Shown in pieces: positions 7,489-16,490 of a stretch of DNA of 50,602 bases; the stretch's first letter is position 1; the number at the start of each line of letters is the position of its first letter. The notes beneath the pieces are model-generated. The model was not told the DNA's origin, did no database searches, and saw only the letters and a program-made list of their open reading frames with translations. The DNA is from Hyphomicrobiales bacterium (GTDB lineage Bacteria; Pseudomonadota; Alphaproteobacteria; Rhizobiales; Beijerinckiaceae), in assembly GCA_004144595.1 (NCBI GenBank), contig SEEM01000023.1:1-50602 (forward strand), read 5' to 3'. Both the position numbers and the translations under genes were made by a program.

Positions 7489-8988
7489 ATGCCGCGCCGC
7501 GTCGCATTTGGTGGATTTCTGCACGAAACCAATACCTTCGCACCCAGTATGGCGGGGATGGAAGCGTTCCGGCAGGGCGGTGGCTGGCCGCCGCTCGCGC
7601 GCGGCGAAACGATCTTCGCAGCCGTGAAGAACGTCAATGTCAGCGCTGCCGGCTTCGTCGACAACGCTCGCAGCCGGGATTGGGACCTCGTTCCGACGCT
7701 CTGGTGCGCGGCGAGCCCCTCCGCCCATGTCACGGAGGAGGCCTTCGAGACCCTCGCGAACGAGTTGGTCGAGCGCATAGCGGCGGCGCTACCGCTGGAC
7801 GGCGTCTATCTCGACCTGCACGGCGCCATGGTCGCGCAGAACCATGATGACGGCGAAGGCGAATTGCTGCGGCGGGTGCGCGCCGCGATCGGGCCGGACG
7901 TTCCGCTCGTCGTAAGCCTCGACCTGCATGGCAATGTCACGCCGCTGATGATGGCGATGGCCGATGCGCTCGTCGCCTTCCGCACCTATCCGCATGTCGA
8001 CATGGCCCTGACGGGCAGCCGCACGGCCGAGGTGCTGGCGCGATTGATCGACACAAGGGTCCGCCCCGCCAAGGCCTTCCGCCAGGTGCCTTATCTCATT
8101 CCCATCGCCTGGCAGGCGACGGCGATGGAACCCTGCCGCACGATCTATGCGGAGCTTGCCGCGCTTGAAGGCCCCGCCGTGCCGACGCTTTCCTTCCTGC
8201 CCGGCTTCCCGGCGGCGGATTTCCCCGATTGCGGCGCGACCGTGCTCGCCTATGGCGCGACGCAAGCTGATGCCGACCGGGCGGCCGATGCCGTCCTCGC
8301 CCGCGTCATGGCGAGCGAAGCTGCGTTCAAGGGCCGGGTCTTCTCGCCCGAGGATGGCGTTGCGGAGGCGATGCGATTGTCCCGGACTGCGACCAAGCCC
8401 GTCGTCATCGCCGACACCCAGGACAATCCCGGCGCCGGCGGCGATTCCGACACGATGGGCATGGCGCATGCCCTCGTGCAGGGCGGCGCCGAGCGCGCCG
8501 CCATCGGCGTCATCGTCGATCCCGCCGCGGCCGCGGCCGCCCATGCCGCGGGCGAAGGCAAGACCATCGCGCTGTCGCTCGGCGCGAAATCCGGCATCCC
8601 CGGCGACAGGCCGCTCAGCGGCGAATTCCTGGTCGAGAAGCTGTCGGAAGGCCGCTTCGTCGCGCCCGGCCCGTTCTACGGCGGCTCGCGGATGAATCTC
8701 GGGCCGAGCGCCTGCCTGCGTATCGGCGATGTCCGGATCGTCGTCGGCTCGCGCAAGGCGCAGATGGCCGATCAGGCGATGTACCGTCAGGTCGGCATCG
8801 AGCCGACCGAGCAGGCCATCCTGGTCAACAAGAGTTCGGTGCATTTCCGCGCCGATTTCGAGCCGATCGCGGAGACGATCCTCGTCTGCGCCGCGCCGGG
8901 GCCGATGCCGGTCGACCCCGCCGCCCTGCCCTGGCGCCGGCTGCGTCCGGGGCTGCGAACCTCGCCCCTCGGCCAGCCCTTCGCCTGA
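7489..8988 (+). CDS. M81 family metallopeptidase (MlrC-like)
   Basis: This 499-residue protein matches the MlrC/microcystinase C family: it starts with RRVAFGGFLHETNTFAP and contains DGVYLDLHGAMVAQNHDDGEGELLRRVR, VSLDLHGNVTP and RTYPHVDMALTG. The C-terminal half has ADTQDNPGAGGDSDTMGMAHAL, also family-specific. The conserved HE, DLHGAM and RTYPHxD residues are likely zinc ligands, as in the characterised family member. MlrC cleaves small linear peptides. Most relatives act on unknown small peptides or amides and sit beside ABC importers and M20 enzymes, as here. GGGGAGAG precedes the ATG. Confidence 0.9.
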   Translation: MPRRVAFGGFLHETNTFAPSMAGMEAFRQGGGWPPLARGETIFAAVKNVNVSAAGFVDNARSRDWDLVPTLWCAASPSAHVTEEAFETLANELVERIAAALPLDGVYLDLHGAMVAQNHDDGEGELLRRVRAAIGPDVPLVVSLDLHGNVTPLMMAMADALVAFRTYPHVDMALTGSRTAEVLARLIDTRVRPAKAFRQVPYLIPIAWQATAMEPCRTIYAELAALEGPAVPTLSFLPGFPAADFPDCGATVLAYGATQADADRAADAVLARVMASEAAFKGRVFSPEDGVAEAMRLSRTATKPVVIADTQDNPGAGGDSDTMGMAHALVQGGAERAAIGVIVDPAAAAAAHAAGEGKTIALSLGAKSGIPGDRPLSGEFLVEKLSEGRFVAPGPFYGGSRMNLGPSACLRIGDVRIVVGSRKAQMADQAMYRQVGIEPTEQAILVNKSSVHFRADFEPIAETILVCAAPGPMPVDPAALPWRRLRPGLRTSPLGQPFA

Positions 8989-9011
8989 ACCGTCCGATAC
9001 CTGGAGTAGCC

Positions 9012-10172
9012 ATGCCCGCCCTGCCTGAGATCCTGTCCTTCACGGACGAACTCGTCGCCATCCGCCGCGATCTCCATGCCCATCCCGAAATCGGCTTCGA
9101 GGAGGTCAGGACCTCCGACATCGTCGCCGAAAAGCTCGCTTCCTGGGGCATCGAGGTCCATCGCGGCATCGGCAAGACCGGCCTGGTCGGCATCCTCGAC
9201 GGCACCGGCGGGCCCGGCCGGCGCATCGGCCTGCGCGCCGACATGGACGCGCTGCCGATCCATGAGATCACCAACCTGCCCTGGCGCTCGACCGTCCCCG
9301 GCAAGATGCATGCCTGCGGCCATGACGGGCACACCACCATGCTGCTCGGAGCCGCCCGCTATCTCTCGGAGAATCGCGGCTTCAAGGGGACGGCGGTCTT
9401 CGTCTTCCAGCCGGCCGAAGAGGGCCTCGGCGGCGCGCGCAGCATGATCGCCGAGAAGCTGTTCGAGCGCTTCCCCTGCGACGAGATCTACGGGTTGCAC
9501 AATTCGCCCGATCTCGATCCCGGCCAGATCTCGATCTTTCCCGGCCCCGCCATGGCAGGCGCCGATTTCTTCGACATCAAGATCACCGGCCGCGGCAGCC
9601 ATGGCGCCATGCCGCATATGGGGCGCGACCCGATCGTCGTGGCGATGAGCCTCGCCAACGCGCTGCAGACCATCGTCAGCCGCAATGCCGATCCGCGCGA
9701 GGCCGCCGTGCTCTCGATCACGCAGATCCATGCTGGCTCCGCCTATAACGTCATCCCCGAAGAGGCCGTGCTCGCCGGCACGATCCGCACCTTCTCCCCC
9801 GAAACCGGCGCGCTCATCCGCGACCGCATGCGCGAGATCGCGGCCGGCACGGCGGCAAGCTTCGGCGTTACCATCGAGGTCGACATCCGCAACATCTTCA
9901 ACGTGCTGGTCAACCACGAAGCCCAGACCGACGCCGTTCTCGCCGTCGCCGCCGAGATCGTCGGTGCCGCGGGCGTACTGACCGACGGCAAGCCATTGAT
10001 GGGCAGCGAGGATTTCGCCGACATGCTGCGCGTCGTGCCCGGCGCCTATGCCTGGGTCGGCCATGCCGGCACGGTGCCGGTGCACAATCCGGCCTATGTC
10101 CTCGACGACGGCATCCTGCCGGTCGGCGCGAGCCTGCTTGCCCGGCTCGTCGAAACCCGCGCCGCCGCCTGA
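9012..10172 (+). CDS. M20 amidohydrolase (hippurate hydrolase-like)
   Basis: This 386-residue enzyme is an M20D-type aminoacylase. Seen motifs are RRDLHAHPEIGFEE, GLRADMDALPI, the metal-binding HACGHDGHTTMLLGAARYL, QPAEEGLGGARSMI with the catalytic Glu pair, the dimerisation-domain GRGSHGAMPHMGRDPI and the C-terminal MGSEDFADML. These predict hydrolysis of N-acyl amino acids or related amides in the cytoplasm. GGAG precedes the ATG. The gene lies 23 bp after the M81 gene and 11 bp before a second M20 gene, so the three are probably one transcript that degrades an imported conjugate. Confidence 0.92.
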   Translation: MPALPEILSFTDELVAIRRDLHAHPEIGFEEVRTSDIVAEKLASWGIEVHRGIGKTGLVGILDGTGGPGRRIGLRADMDALPIHEITNLPWRSTVPGKMHACGHDGHTTMLLGAARYLSENRGFKGTAVFVFQPAEEGLGGARSMIAEKLFERFPCDEIYGLHNSPDLDPGQISIFPGPAMAGADFFDIKITGRGSHGAMPHMGRDPIVVAMSLANALQTIVSRNADPREAAVLSITQIHAGSAYNVIPEEAVLAGTIRTFSPETGALIRDRMREIAAGTAASFGVTIEVDIRNIFNVLVNHEAQTDAVLAVAAEIVGAAGVLTDGKPLMGSEDFADMLRVVPGAYAWVGHAGTVPVHNPAYVLDDGILPVGASLLARLVETRAAA

Positions 10173-10183
10173 GGACCGATCGG

Positions 10184-11320
10184 ATGGATCTCGCAGCGCT
10201 GCCGCTCGACACCGAGGCCATGCTCGCGGGCCTGCGACCCTGGATCGAGTGCGAGAGCCCGACCTTCGACACCGCCGCCGTCAACCGGATGATGGACCGT
10301 GCCGCCGCCGATACCGCGGCGGCCGGCGCTGCCATTACCCGCATCCCCGGGCCGAAAGGGCTGGGCGACTGCGTGCGTGCGACCTTCCCGCATCCGCGCC
10401 AGGGCGAGCCCGGCATCCTCGTGATGTCGCATCTCGATACGGTGCATCCGGTCGGGACGCTAGCGAAGTTGCCCTTCCGCCGCGACGGCTCGCGCTGCTA
10501 TGGGCCAGGCATCCTCGACATGAAGGGCGGCGCCTATGCCGGCTTGCAGGCCATCGTGGCCTTGGTGAAGGCCGGCGTCGCGACGCCGCTGCCGGTCACG
10601 GTGCTCTATACCTCCGACGAGGAGATCGGCAGCCTCGGCACGCGCGAACTGATCATGGAGGAGGCAGGTCGCCAACGCTACGTGCTGGTGCCGGAACCGG
10701 GGCAGCCGGGCGACGGTGTCGTCACCGGGCGCTATGCGATCGCTCGGTTCAATCTCGCGGCGGAGGGCCGGCCGAGCCATGCCGGCTCGCAGCTGAAAAA
10801 CGGGCGCTCTGCCATCAGCATGATGGCCCGGCAGCTGCTAGCCATCGAGGCGATGACCGACGAGGACTGCACCTTCTCGGTCGGCGTGATCCAGGGCGGC
10901 CAATGGGTCAATTGCGTGCCGACCTCGTGCCGGGCCGAGGCGCTCAGCATGGCCAAGCGCCAGCAGGACCTCGACCGTGGCGTCGAGCGCATGCTCGCCT
11001 TGTCGGATCGCGACGCCGACGGCACCGGCTTCACGGTCGAGCGCGGCGTCACCCGCCCCGTCTGGGAGCCAGGCGAAGGCACCATGGCGCTCTACCGGCA
11101 GGCGCGCGGCATCGCGGCTGAACTCGGCTGGGACCTCAGCCATGCCTCGGCCGGCGGCGGCTCCGACGCCAATTTCACCGGCGCGGCCGGCATTGCCTCG
11201 CTCGACGGGCTCGGCCTGCTCGGCGCGGGCTATCACACGCTCGAAGAGCATATCGAGGTGGAGAGCCTGGCGCGGCGCACCCGGCTGATCGCCGGCCTCC
11301 TGGCGCGGCTTGCGGACTGA
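10184..11320 (+). CDS. M20 family metallopeptidase (carboxypeptidase G2/ArgE-like)
   Basis: This 378-residue protein is a second, distinct M20 enzyme. It has MSHLDTVHPVGTL with the first metal His/Asp, YGPGILDMKGGAYAG with the bridging Asp, TSDEEIGSLGTRELI with the catalytic Glu, and the lid-domain GRPSHAGSQLKNGRSAI. This is the CPG2/M20A pattern, predicting release of a C-terminal Glu-like residue from a folate- or peptide-like amide. GAGGA lies eight bases before the start. Together with the adjacent hippurate-hydrolase-like enzyme it suggests stepwise removal of an acyl and an amino-acid part. Confidence 0.9.
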   Translation: MDLAALPLDTEAMLAGLRPWIECESPTFDTAAVNRMMDRAAADTAAAGAAITRIPGPKGLGDCVRATFPHPRQGEPGILVMSHLDTVHPVGTLAKLPFRRDGSRCYGPGILDMKGGAYAGLQAIVALVKAGVATPLPVTVLYTSDEEIGSLGTRELIMEEAGRQRYVLVPEPGQPGDGVVTGRYAIARFNLAAEGRPSHAGSQLKNGRSAISMMARQLLAIEAMTDEDCTFSVGVIQGGQWVNCVPTSCRAEALSMAKRQQDLDRGVERMLALSDRDADGTGFTVERGVTRPVWEPGEGTMALYRQARGIAAELGWDLSHASAGGGSDANFTGAAGIASLDGLGLLGAGYHTLEEHIEVESLARRTRLIAGLLARLAD

Positions 11321-11494
11321 AGCGGCAGGCCGCAAGCGCAGCATCGATCGAACCCGGCAGCCACGCCATCTTGCGCCCGCCGGACGGAGCTTGCAGATCG
11401 CTTCATCCGAAGCCGCTGCTGCCGTACTGCCGGTCGCAGGCGACAAACCCGTCCTGCGCCGATAGGCGACGTGCAGACACAAGGAATGCCTTTG

Positions 11495-13108
11495 ATGATG
11501 ACGATGAAGAACGCGATGATCGTCGCGCCGCAGCCGGAAGCGGCAGAGGCCGGCGCCGAGGTGCTCGAACGCGGCGGCAATGCCATCGACGCGGCGATTG
11601 CCTGCGCTTTCATGCAGGGCGTGGTCGATCCGCTGATGTGCGGCATCGGCGGCTTCGGCTCGATGCAGGTCTATATGCCCGGCCGCGGCGTCCACGAGAT
11701 CGTCGAGTTCTACGCCAGGGCCCCGCTCGCAGCGACGCCGGACATGTGGCTGCAGCATCTACAGGGGCAAACGCGGGACGGTTTCGCCTTCCTGCTCAAG
11801 GGCGGCATCAACGAGTTCGGCCATCTCGCCGTCTGCACGCCCGGCAGCGTCAAGGGCTATGCGCATGCGCTCGCCCGGTTCGGCACGATGGACTGGCGCG
11901 ATGTGATGGCCCCGGCGATCCGGCAGGCGCATGAGGGCGTGCTCGTCCGCCCGCACATGCATTGGTTCTGGAGCCAGGACCAGAGCGGCGGCGGCGAGGT
12001 CAATACCGGTGATAAGCTGCGCTACAGCAAGACCGGCCGCGCGGTTTACTTCCGCCCCGACGGCAGCCCCAAGCGCGTCGGCGATACGCTGGTCAATCCC
12101 GATCTCGCGGCGACGCTGGAGCATCTCGCCAGTGCCGGCCCGGATGATTTCTACCATGGCGCGCTGGCCGCCCGGATGGCAGCGGATTTCGCGGCTGAGG
12201 GTGGGCTGATCGGCGAGCGCGACTTCGCGGCCTATGAGCTCTCCGTCGCCGAGCCGATCTGGGGCTCCTACCGGGGCCATCGCATCTCGACCTCGCCGCC
12301 GCCGGCAAGCGGCATGTCGATGCTGCAGATGCTGCACATTCTCGAGAATTTCGACATCGGCTCGCTCAGGCATGGCGGCGCCGAACACATCACCCTGCTC
12401 GCCGAGGCGATGCGGCGCATGACCATCGACAAGGATCGCTTCATGGGCGATCCGGCCTATGTCGATGTGCCCGTCGAGCGACTGATCTCCAGGAAGCATG
12501 CGGCCGAACAGGCCGAGGCGATCAAGCGCGGCGAGCGCGCGGTGATCAATCGGCTCGACAAGTCGCAGCGCGAGACGACGCATGTCACCGTCGTCGATCG
12601 TGAGGGCAACTGCGTGGCACTGACCCATACGCTCGGCAGCCCGTCCGGCGCGATCTCGGATGGTCTGGGCTTCATCTATAACGGCACGATGAGCCGCTTC
12701 GACCCGCGTCCAGGCAGGGCGGCCTCGATCGCGCCGGGCAAGCGCCGGGCATCCTCGGCCGCCCCGACCATCGTCTTCGAGGGCGAGACGCCGCGCATCG
12801 TCATCGGCGCCCCCGGCGGCAGCTACATCGCGCCGGCGATCGCCCAGGGCATCATGAACATGATCGATTTCGGCATGTCGCCTTTCGAGGCCGTCGCGGC
12901 GCCGCGGATCATGGCCGTGTCGAACACGATCGACATCTCAAACCGCATCCGCCGGAGCGTCAGCGCCGAACTCACGGCCGCGGGATACGACGTCAAGCGC
13001 TCCGCCCAGACATTCCCTTTCGCCGCCCTTCATGCGATCGGGATCGCCGATGGACTGTGCTCCGGCGGAGCCGATCCCCAGCGCGACGGCATGGCGATCT
13101 CCGTCTGA
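11495..13108 (+). CDS. Gamma-glutamyltransferase family protein
   Basis: This is an Ntn-hydrolase proenzyme of about 537 residues. The N-terminal block APQPEAAEAGAEVLERGGNAIDAAIA is diagnostic. Autocleavage is expected before Thr361 in RETTHVTVVDREGN, giving large and small subunits. GAPGGSYIAPAIAQGIMNMIDFG is the conserved C-terminal core. No signal peptide is present, so the enzyme is cytoplasmic, unlike periplasmic Ggt. Such relatives include oxamate amidohydrolase and acylase-type proteins, so the substrate need not be glutathione. I start at the ATG with AAGGA nine bases upstream. An upstream GTG at 11471 is possible. The gene follows the peptidases after a 174-bp gap. Confidence 0.87.
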   Translation: MMTMKNAMIVAPQPEAAEAGAEVLERGGNAIDAAIACAFMQGVVDPLMCGIGGFGSMQVYMPGRGVHEIVEFYARAPLAATPDMWLQHLQGQTRDGFAFLLKGGINEFGHLAVCTPGSVKGYAHALARFGTMDWRDVMAPAIRQAHEGVLVRPHMHWFWSQDQSGGGEVNTGDKLRYSKTGRAVYFRPDGSPKRVGDTLVNPDLAATLEHLASAGPDDFYHGALAARMAADFAAEGGLIGERDFAAYELSVAEPIWGSYRGHRISTSPPPASGMSMLQMLHILENFDIGSLRHGGAEHITLLAEAMRRMTIDKDRFMGDPAYVDVPVERLISRKHAAEQAEAIKRGERAVINRLDKSQRETTHVTVVDREGNCVALTHTLGSPSGAISDGLGFIYNGTMSRFDPRPGRAASIAPGKRRASSAAPTIVFEGETPRIVIGAPGGSYIAPAIAQGIMNMIDFGMSPFEAVAAPRIMAVSNTIDISNRIRRSVSAELTAAGYDVKRSAQTFPFAALHAIGIADGLCSGGADPQRDGMAISV

Positions 13109-13192
13109 TATCGCCTCCGACACGGACAACAACATTTTCGAGGAAGGCGGATACCCGCTGGCATGCAGAAAAAGCGATAAGACAACAATCGA

Positions 13193-13227
13193 GGTCGCTC
13201 CCGCATTCGGGGAATGCGAGAGCGATC
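13193..13227 (+). promoter_or_regulatory. Strong hairpin in the leader of the serine ammonia-lyase gene
   Basis: The arms TCGCTC-C-CGCATTC (13195-13208) and GAATGCG-A-GAGCGA (13212-13225) form a 14-bp stem with one mismatch around a GGG loop, extendable by G-T and G-C pairs at the base. It ends 24 nt before the start codon and is not followed by a T tract. It is therefore more likely a cis-acting leader structure or a protein-binding dyad than a terminator. Confidence 0.55.
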
Positions 13228-13251
13228 CATGCCGGTTCGGCGGGAGTGGGA

Positions 13252-14631
13252 ATGTTCCTGAGCGTCTTCGATGTCTTCAAGATCGGTATCGGTCCCTCGT
13301 CCTCGCATACGATGGGGCCGATGACCGCAGCCGGGCATTTTCTGGAGCTGCTGCGCCGGGCCCCGTCGCGCCACCGGGCCGCGGCCGTGAAGGCAACGCT
13401 CTATGGCTCGCTCGCCTTCACCGGAAAGGGCCATGCCACCGACCGGGCCGTGGCGCTCGGCCTGCTCGGCTGGACGCCGGCCGCCTTCGATTTCGATGCG
13501 GCAGAACGGGGGCTCGACGAACTCGGCCGCAGCCATCTATTGCGCCATGACGGCCTGCCGCCGCTGGCTTTCGACCCCGCAACCGACATCGTCTTCGACT
13601 ACGGGCCTCCCCTGCCCGGCCATGCAAATGGGCTCGTCTTCTGCGCTTCCGATTCCGCGGGCGCCGCGCTGGTGTCCGAGACCTATTATTCGATCGGCGG
13701 CGGTTTCGTGGTGACGGCGCAGGAGCGCGAAGCGCCCGCAGCCGCCGCGACGGCATCGTCCTGGCCCTATCCGTTCGCGAATGCGGCGACGATGCTGCGC
13801 ATGGCCAGCGAGAGCGGGCTGTCGATAGCAGAGATGAAGCGCGCCAACGAGATTCATCTGCGTTCGGCCGGAGAGCTCGAGACCGGCCTCTCCCGCCTCT
13901 GGTCGGTAATGAACGACTGCATCGAGCGCGGCATGAGCCAGGAGGGCGAATTGCCCGGCGGTTTGCGCGTGCGCCGCAGGGCCGCGCGCATCCACCGGCA
14001 ACTTCAAGCCGAGAAGCTGGCCAATCGCTCGCAGCCGCACGCCTCGACGGACTGGCTCAGCGTCTACGCGATGGCCGTGAACGAGGAGAACGCGGCCGGC
14101 GGCCGGGTGGTAACCTCGCCGACCAACGGCGCGGCCGGCGTCGTGCCCGCGGTGCTGCGCTACTATCTCGACCATTGCATCGGGGCGGAACCGGCCAAGG
14201 TTTCGGATTTCCTGCTCACGGCCGCCGCGATCGGCGGGTTGATCAAGCACAACGCCTCGATCTCCGGGGCCGAAGCCGGCTGCCAGGGCGAGGTCGGCTC
14301 CGCCGCCGCCATGGCAGCCGCCGGGCTCTGCGCCGTGCTCGGCGGCACGCCCGCCCAGATCGAGAACGCAGCCGAGATCGCGCTGGAGCATCATCTCGGC
14401 ATGACCTGCGATCCCGCGGCGGGGCTGGTCCAGGTGCCCTGCATCGAGCGCAACGGCATCGGCGCGATCAAGGCGGTTGCAGCAGCGTCGCTGGCGCTGC
14501 GCGGGGACGGCTCGCATTTCATGCCGCTGGACAATTGCATCGAGGCGATGCGCCAGACCGGGGAGGCCATGAACGAGCGCTTCAAGGAAACCAGCCTTGG
14601 CGGACTCGCGGTCAACCTGCCGGAATGCTGA
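13252..14631 (+). CDS. sdaA: L-serine ammonia-lyase (single-chain, iron-sulfur type)
   Basis: This 459-residue enzyme deaminates L-serine to pyruvate and ammonia in the cytoplasm. It starts [23 protein letters not shown], the hallmark of SdaA/SdaB, and its length matches the E. coli enzymes. Cys344 ([10 protein letters not shown]), Cys386 (MTCDPAAG) and Cys397 (VPCIERN) are the ligands expected for the catalytic [4Fe-4S] cluster. [15 protein letters not shown] is also conserved. GGGAG five bases before 13252 decides the start, and the longer in-frame extension upstream has no family similarity. With the threonine aldolase next door it would channel serine or threonine-derived carbon towards pyruvate and acetaldehyde/glycine. 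Confidence 0.95.
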   Translation: MFLSVFDVFKIGIGPSSSHTMGPMTAAGHFLELLRRAPSRHRAAAVKATLYGSLAFTGKGHATDRAVALGLLGWTPAAFDFDAAERGLDELGRSHLLRHDGLPPLAFDPATDIVFDYGPPLPGHANGLVFCASDSAGAALVSETYYSIGGGFVVTAQEREAPAAAATASSWPYPFANAATMLRMASESGLSIAEMKRANEIHLRSAGELETGLSRLWSVMNDCIERGMSQEGELPGGLRVRRRAARIHRQLQAEKLANRSQPHASTDWLSVYAMAVNEENAAGGRVVTSPTNGAAGVVPAVLRYYLDHCIGAEPAKVSDFLLTAAAIGGLIKHNASISGAEAGCQGEVGSAAAMAAAGLCAVLGGTPAQIENAAEIALEHHLGMTCDPAAGLVQVPCIERNGIGAIKAVAAASLALRGDGSHFMPLDNCIEAMRQTGEAMNERFKETSLGGLAVNLPEC

Positions 14632-14710
14632 GCCCGCCCCTGCCATTTTTGCATGATGGGCCGGGCAAGAGCCCGATAGGGTGTGCAGACTGCCTGCAAG
14701 GATCGGATCG

Positions 14711-15757
14711 ATGATCGTGGATGACTTCCGCTCGGATACGGTGACGCGCCCCGACGAAGGGATGCGCGCTGCCATGGCAGCGGCCGAGGTCGGCGACGCC
14801 GTCTATGACGATTGCCCGACGACCAAGCGGCTGGAATCCATGACCGCCGAGCGGCTCGGCAAGGAATCGGCTCTCTTCTTCCCCACCGGCACGCAAGCCA
14901 ATCTCGCCGGGCTGATGGCCCATTGCGGCCGGGGCGAGGAATATCTCGTCGGCCAGATGGCCCATACCTATCGCCTGGAAGGCGGCGGCGCGGCCGTGCT
15001 GGGCTCGATCCAGCCGCAGCCGCTGCCGAACGAGGCCGACGGCACGATCGCGCTCGACGCCATCGCCAACGCGATCAAGCCGAACGACTTCCATTTCGCG
15101 ATGACGCGGTTGCTGGCGCTGGAGAACACCTTCAACGGCCAGGTCCTGCCCGATTCCTATCTGGAGGCCGCGACCGGGCTCGCCCGCGCGCGCGGCCTTT
15201 CCACACATCTTGACGGCGCTCGCCTGATGAACGCGGCCGCCGCGAGCAACCGCGATGCCGCCTGGATCGCCGGGCAGTTCGATACCGTCTCGCTTTGCCT
15301 GTCGAAAGGTCTGGGCGCGCCGGTTGGCTCCATCCTCGTCGGCCCGAAGGATTTCATCGAGAAGGCCCGCCGCATCCGCAAGATGCTGGGCGGCGGCATG
15401 CGCCAGACCGGCGTCATCGCCGCGGCCGCGATCTATGCGCTGGAGCATAACGTCACGCGGCTGAGCGAGGACCACCGACGCGCCGCTAAACTCGCGGAGG
15501 TACTGGCGCGTTTCCCCGAGCTTGGCACCGGCCCGTCCCGGACCAACATGGTGTTCATGTCGCCCAAGACGCTCGATACCGCCGCCTTCGCCGCATTCCT
15601 GCGCGAGCGCGGCATCGCCGTCAGCGGGCGCTACGGCACGCTGCGCTGGGTGACCCATCTCGATGTCGACGACGACGCCGTCGCGCGTGTCGCCGAAGCC
15701 TGCGAGCGCTTCTTCGACGGCAAACAGGCGCCCGCCGCGATGAAGGCGCAGGCCTGA
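14711..15757 (+). CDS. ltaE: Low-specificity L-threonine aldolase
   Basis: This 348-residue PLP enzyme cleaves L-threonine or L-allo-threonine to glycine and acetaldehyde. DDFRSDTVTRPDEGMR at the N-terminus, FFPTGTQANLAGLMAH, LDGARLMNAAAAS (Asp168 contacts the pyridine nitrogen) and the Schiff-base Lys199 in LCLSKGLGAPVGS are all present. The start at 14711 has AAGGA eight bases upstream. Ten extra upstream codons are possible but unlike the family. The gene follows sdaA by 79 bp. Glycine and threonine are also the residues predicted for the NRPS further along, but no direct link is shown. Confidence 0.94.
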   Translation: MIVDDFRSDTVTRPDEGMRAAMAAAEVGDAVYDDCPTTKRLESMTAERLGKESALFFPTGTQANLAGLMAHCGRGEEYLVGQMAHTYRLEGGGAAVLGSIQPQPLPNEADGTIALDAIANAIKPNDFHFAMTRLLALENTFNGQVLPDSYLEAATGLARARGLSTHLDGARLMNAAAASNRDAAWIAGQFDTVSLCLSKGLGAPVGSILVGPKDFIEKARRIRKMLGGGMRQTGVIAAAAIYALEHNVTRLSEDHRRAAKLAEVLARFPELGTGPSRTNMVFMSPKTLDTAAFAAFLRERGIAVSGRYGTLRWVTHLDVDDDAVARVAEACERFFDGKQAPAAMKAQA

Positions 15758-15812
15758 ACACGCAAGGAGGAAGGGCGCGCGCAGCCGGAGCTGTAGATAG
15801 CAGGCGGCGCGT

Positions 15813-16490
15813 CTATACCGACGCTTCCGGCACCCTTCGGCTTGCATGGAGAAGGGCGAAGACGAAGACGAGCGACAGGAGCAGCACGATCGTCGGTGCC
15901 GGCGCGCTGTCGAGGAAGAACGAGAGATAGACGCCGAGCAGCGAGCCCGCGACGGCGATGACGACCGATGTCAGCAGCATCGTGCTAAAGTGACGGGTCA
16001 ACAGGAACGCGATGGCGCCGGGCGCGATCAGCATGGCGACGGAGAGGATGATGCCCACCGCCTGCAGCGCGCCGACGATCGTCAGCGAGATCAGCCCGAG
16101 CAGGCCGTAGTGGAGCAGCTTCACCCGCAGGCCGATCGCCTGCGCCTGCGCGGGATCGAAGGCGTGCAGCAGGAACTCCTTCCACTTGATGGCGATCACC
16201 GCCGCCGTGAACGCGGCGATCGCAGCGGCTCCGGCAATGTCGGCCCCGGACACGCCGAGCATGTCGCCCTTGGCGAGGCCCACGAAGCCCATGATCGCCT
16301 TGAACAGCGTCGACTTGCCGGAGCCGTTGACTCCGACGAGCGCCGCGATCGTGCCGGTCGGGATGCGGAAGCTTGCATCCCTGAGAGCGGTATGGCCGTT
16401 GCGATAGGTGACCGTCGCGCCGGTCACCGCAATGCCTGAGCCCTCCTCCGCCGCAGGCGGAACCAAGCGGCTGGCGGCGGGAGCCTTCAC
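15813..16490 (-). pseudogene. Remnant: start of SitB-type ATPase fused in frame to end of SitC/D-type permease
   Basis: The 225-residue reading frame begins as a manganese/iron ABC ATPase (IAVTGATVTYRNGHTALRDA, Walker A GVNGSGKST, TLFKAIMGFVGLAKGD). At about residue 76-80 it switches to a permease tail (GADIAGAAAIAAFTAAVIAIKWKEFLLHAFDPAQA, GIILSVAMLIAPGAIAFLLT). The ABC signature, Walker B and the first membrane half of the permease are missing. An internal deletion of roughly 1 kb or more, with its junction near 16255, best explains this. The start overlaps the stop of the SitA fragment by ATGA, so the original sitA-sitB boundary survives. The product cannot work as a transporter. It may still be translated. 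Confidence 0.8.

Noticed and set aside
14638..14660. Possible sigma-54 promoter before the threonine aldolase gene (TTTTTGCAT)
   Set aside because: The GG of the -24 element is missing at the required distance on either strand.
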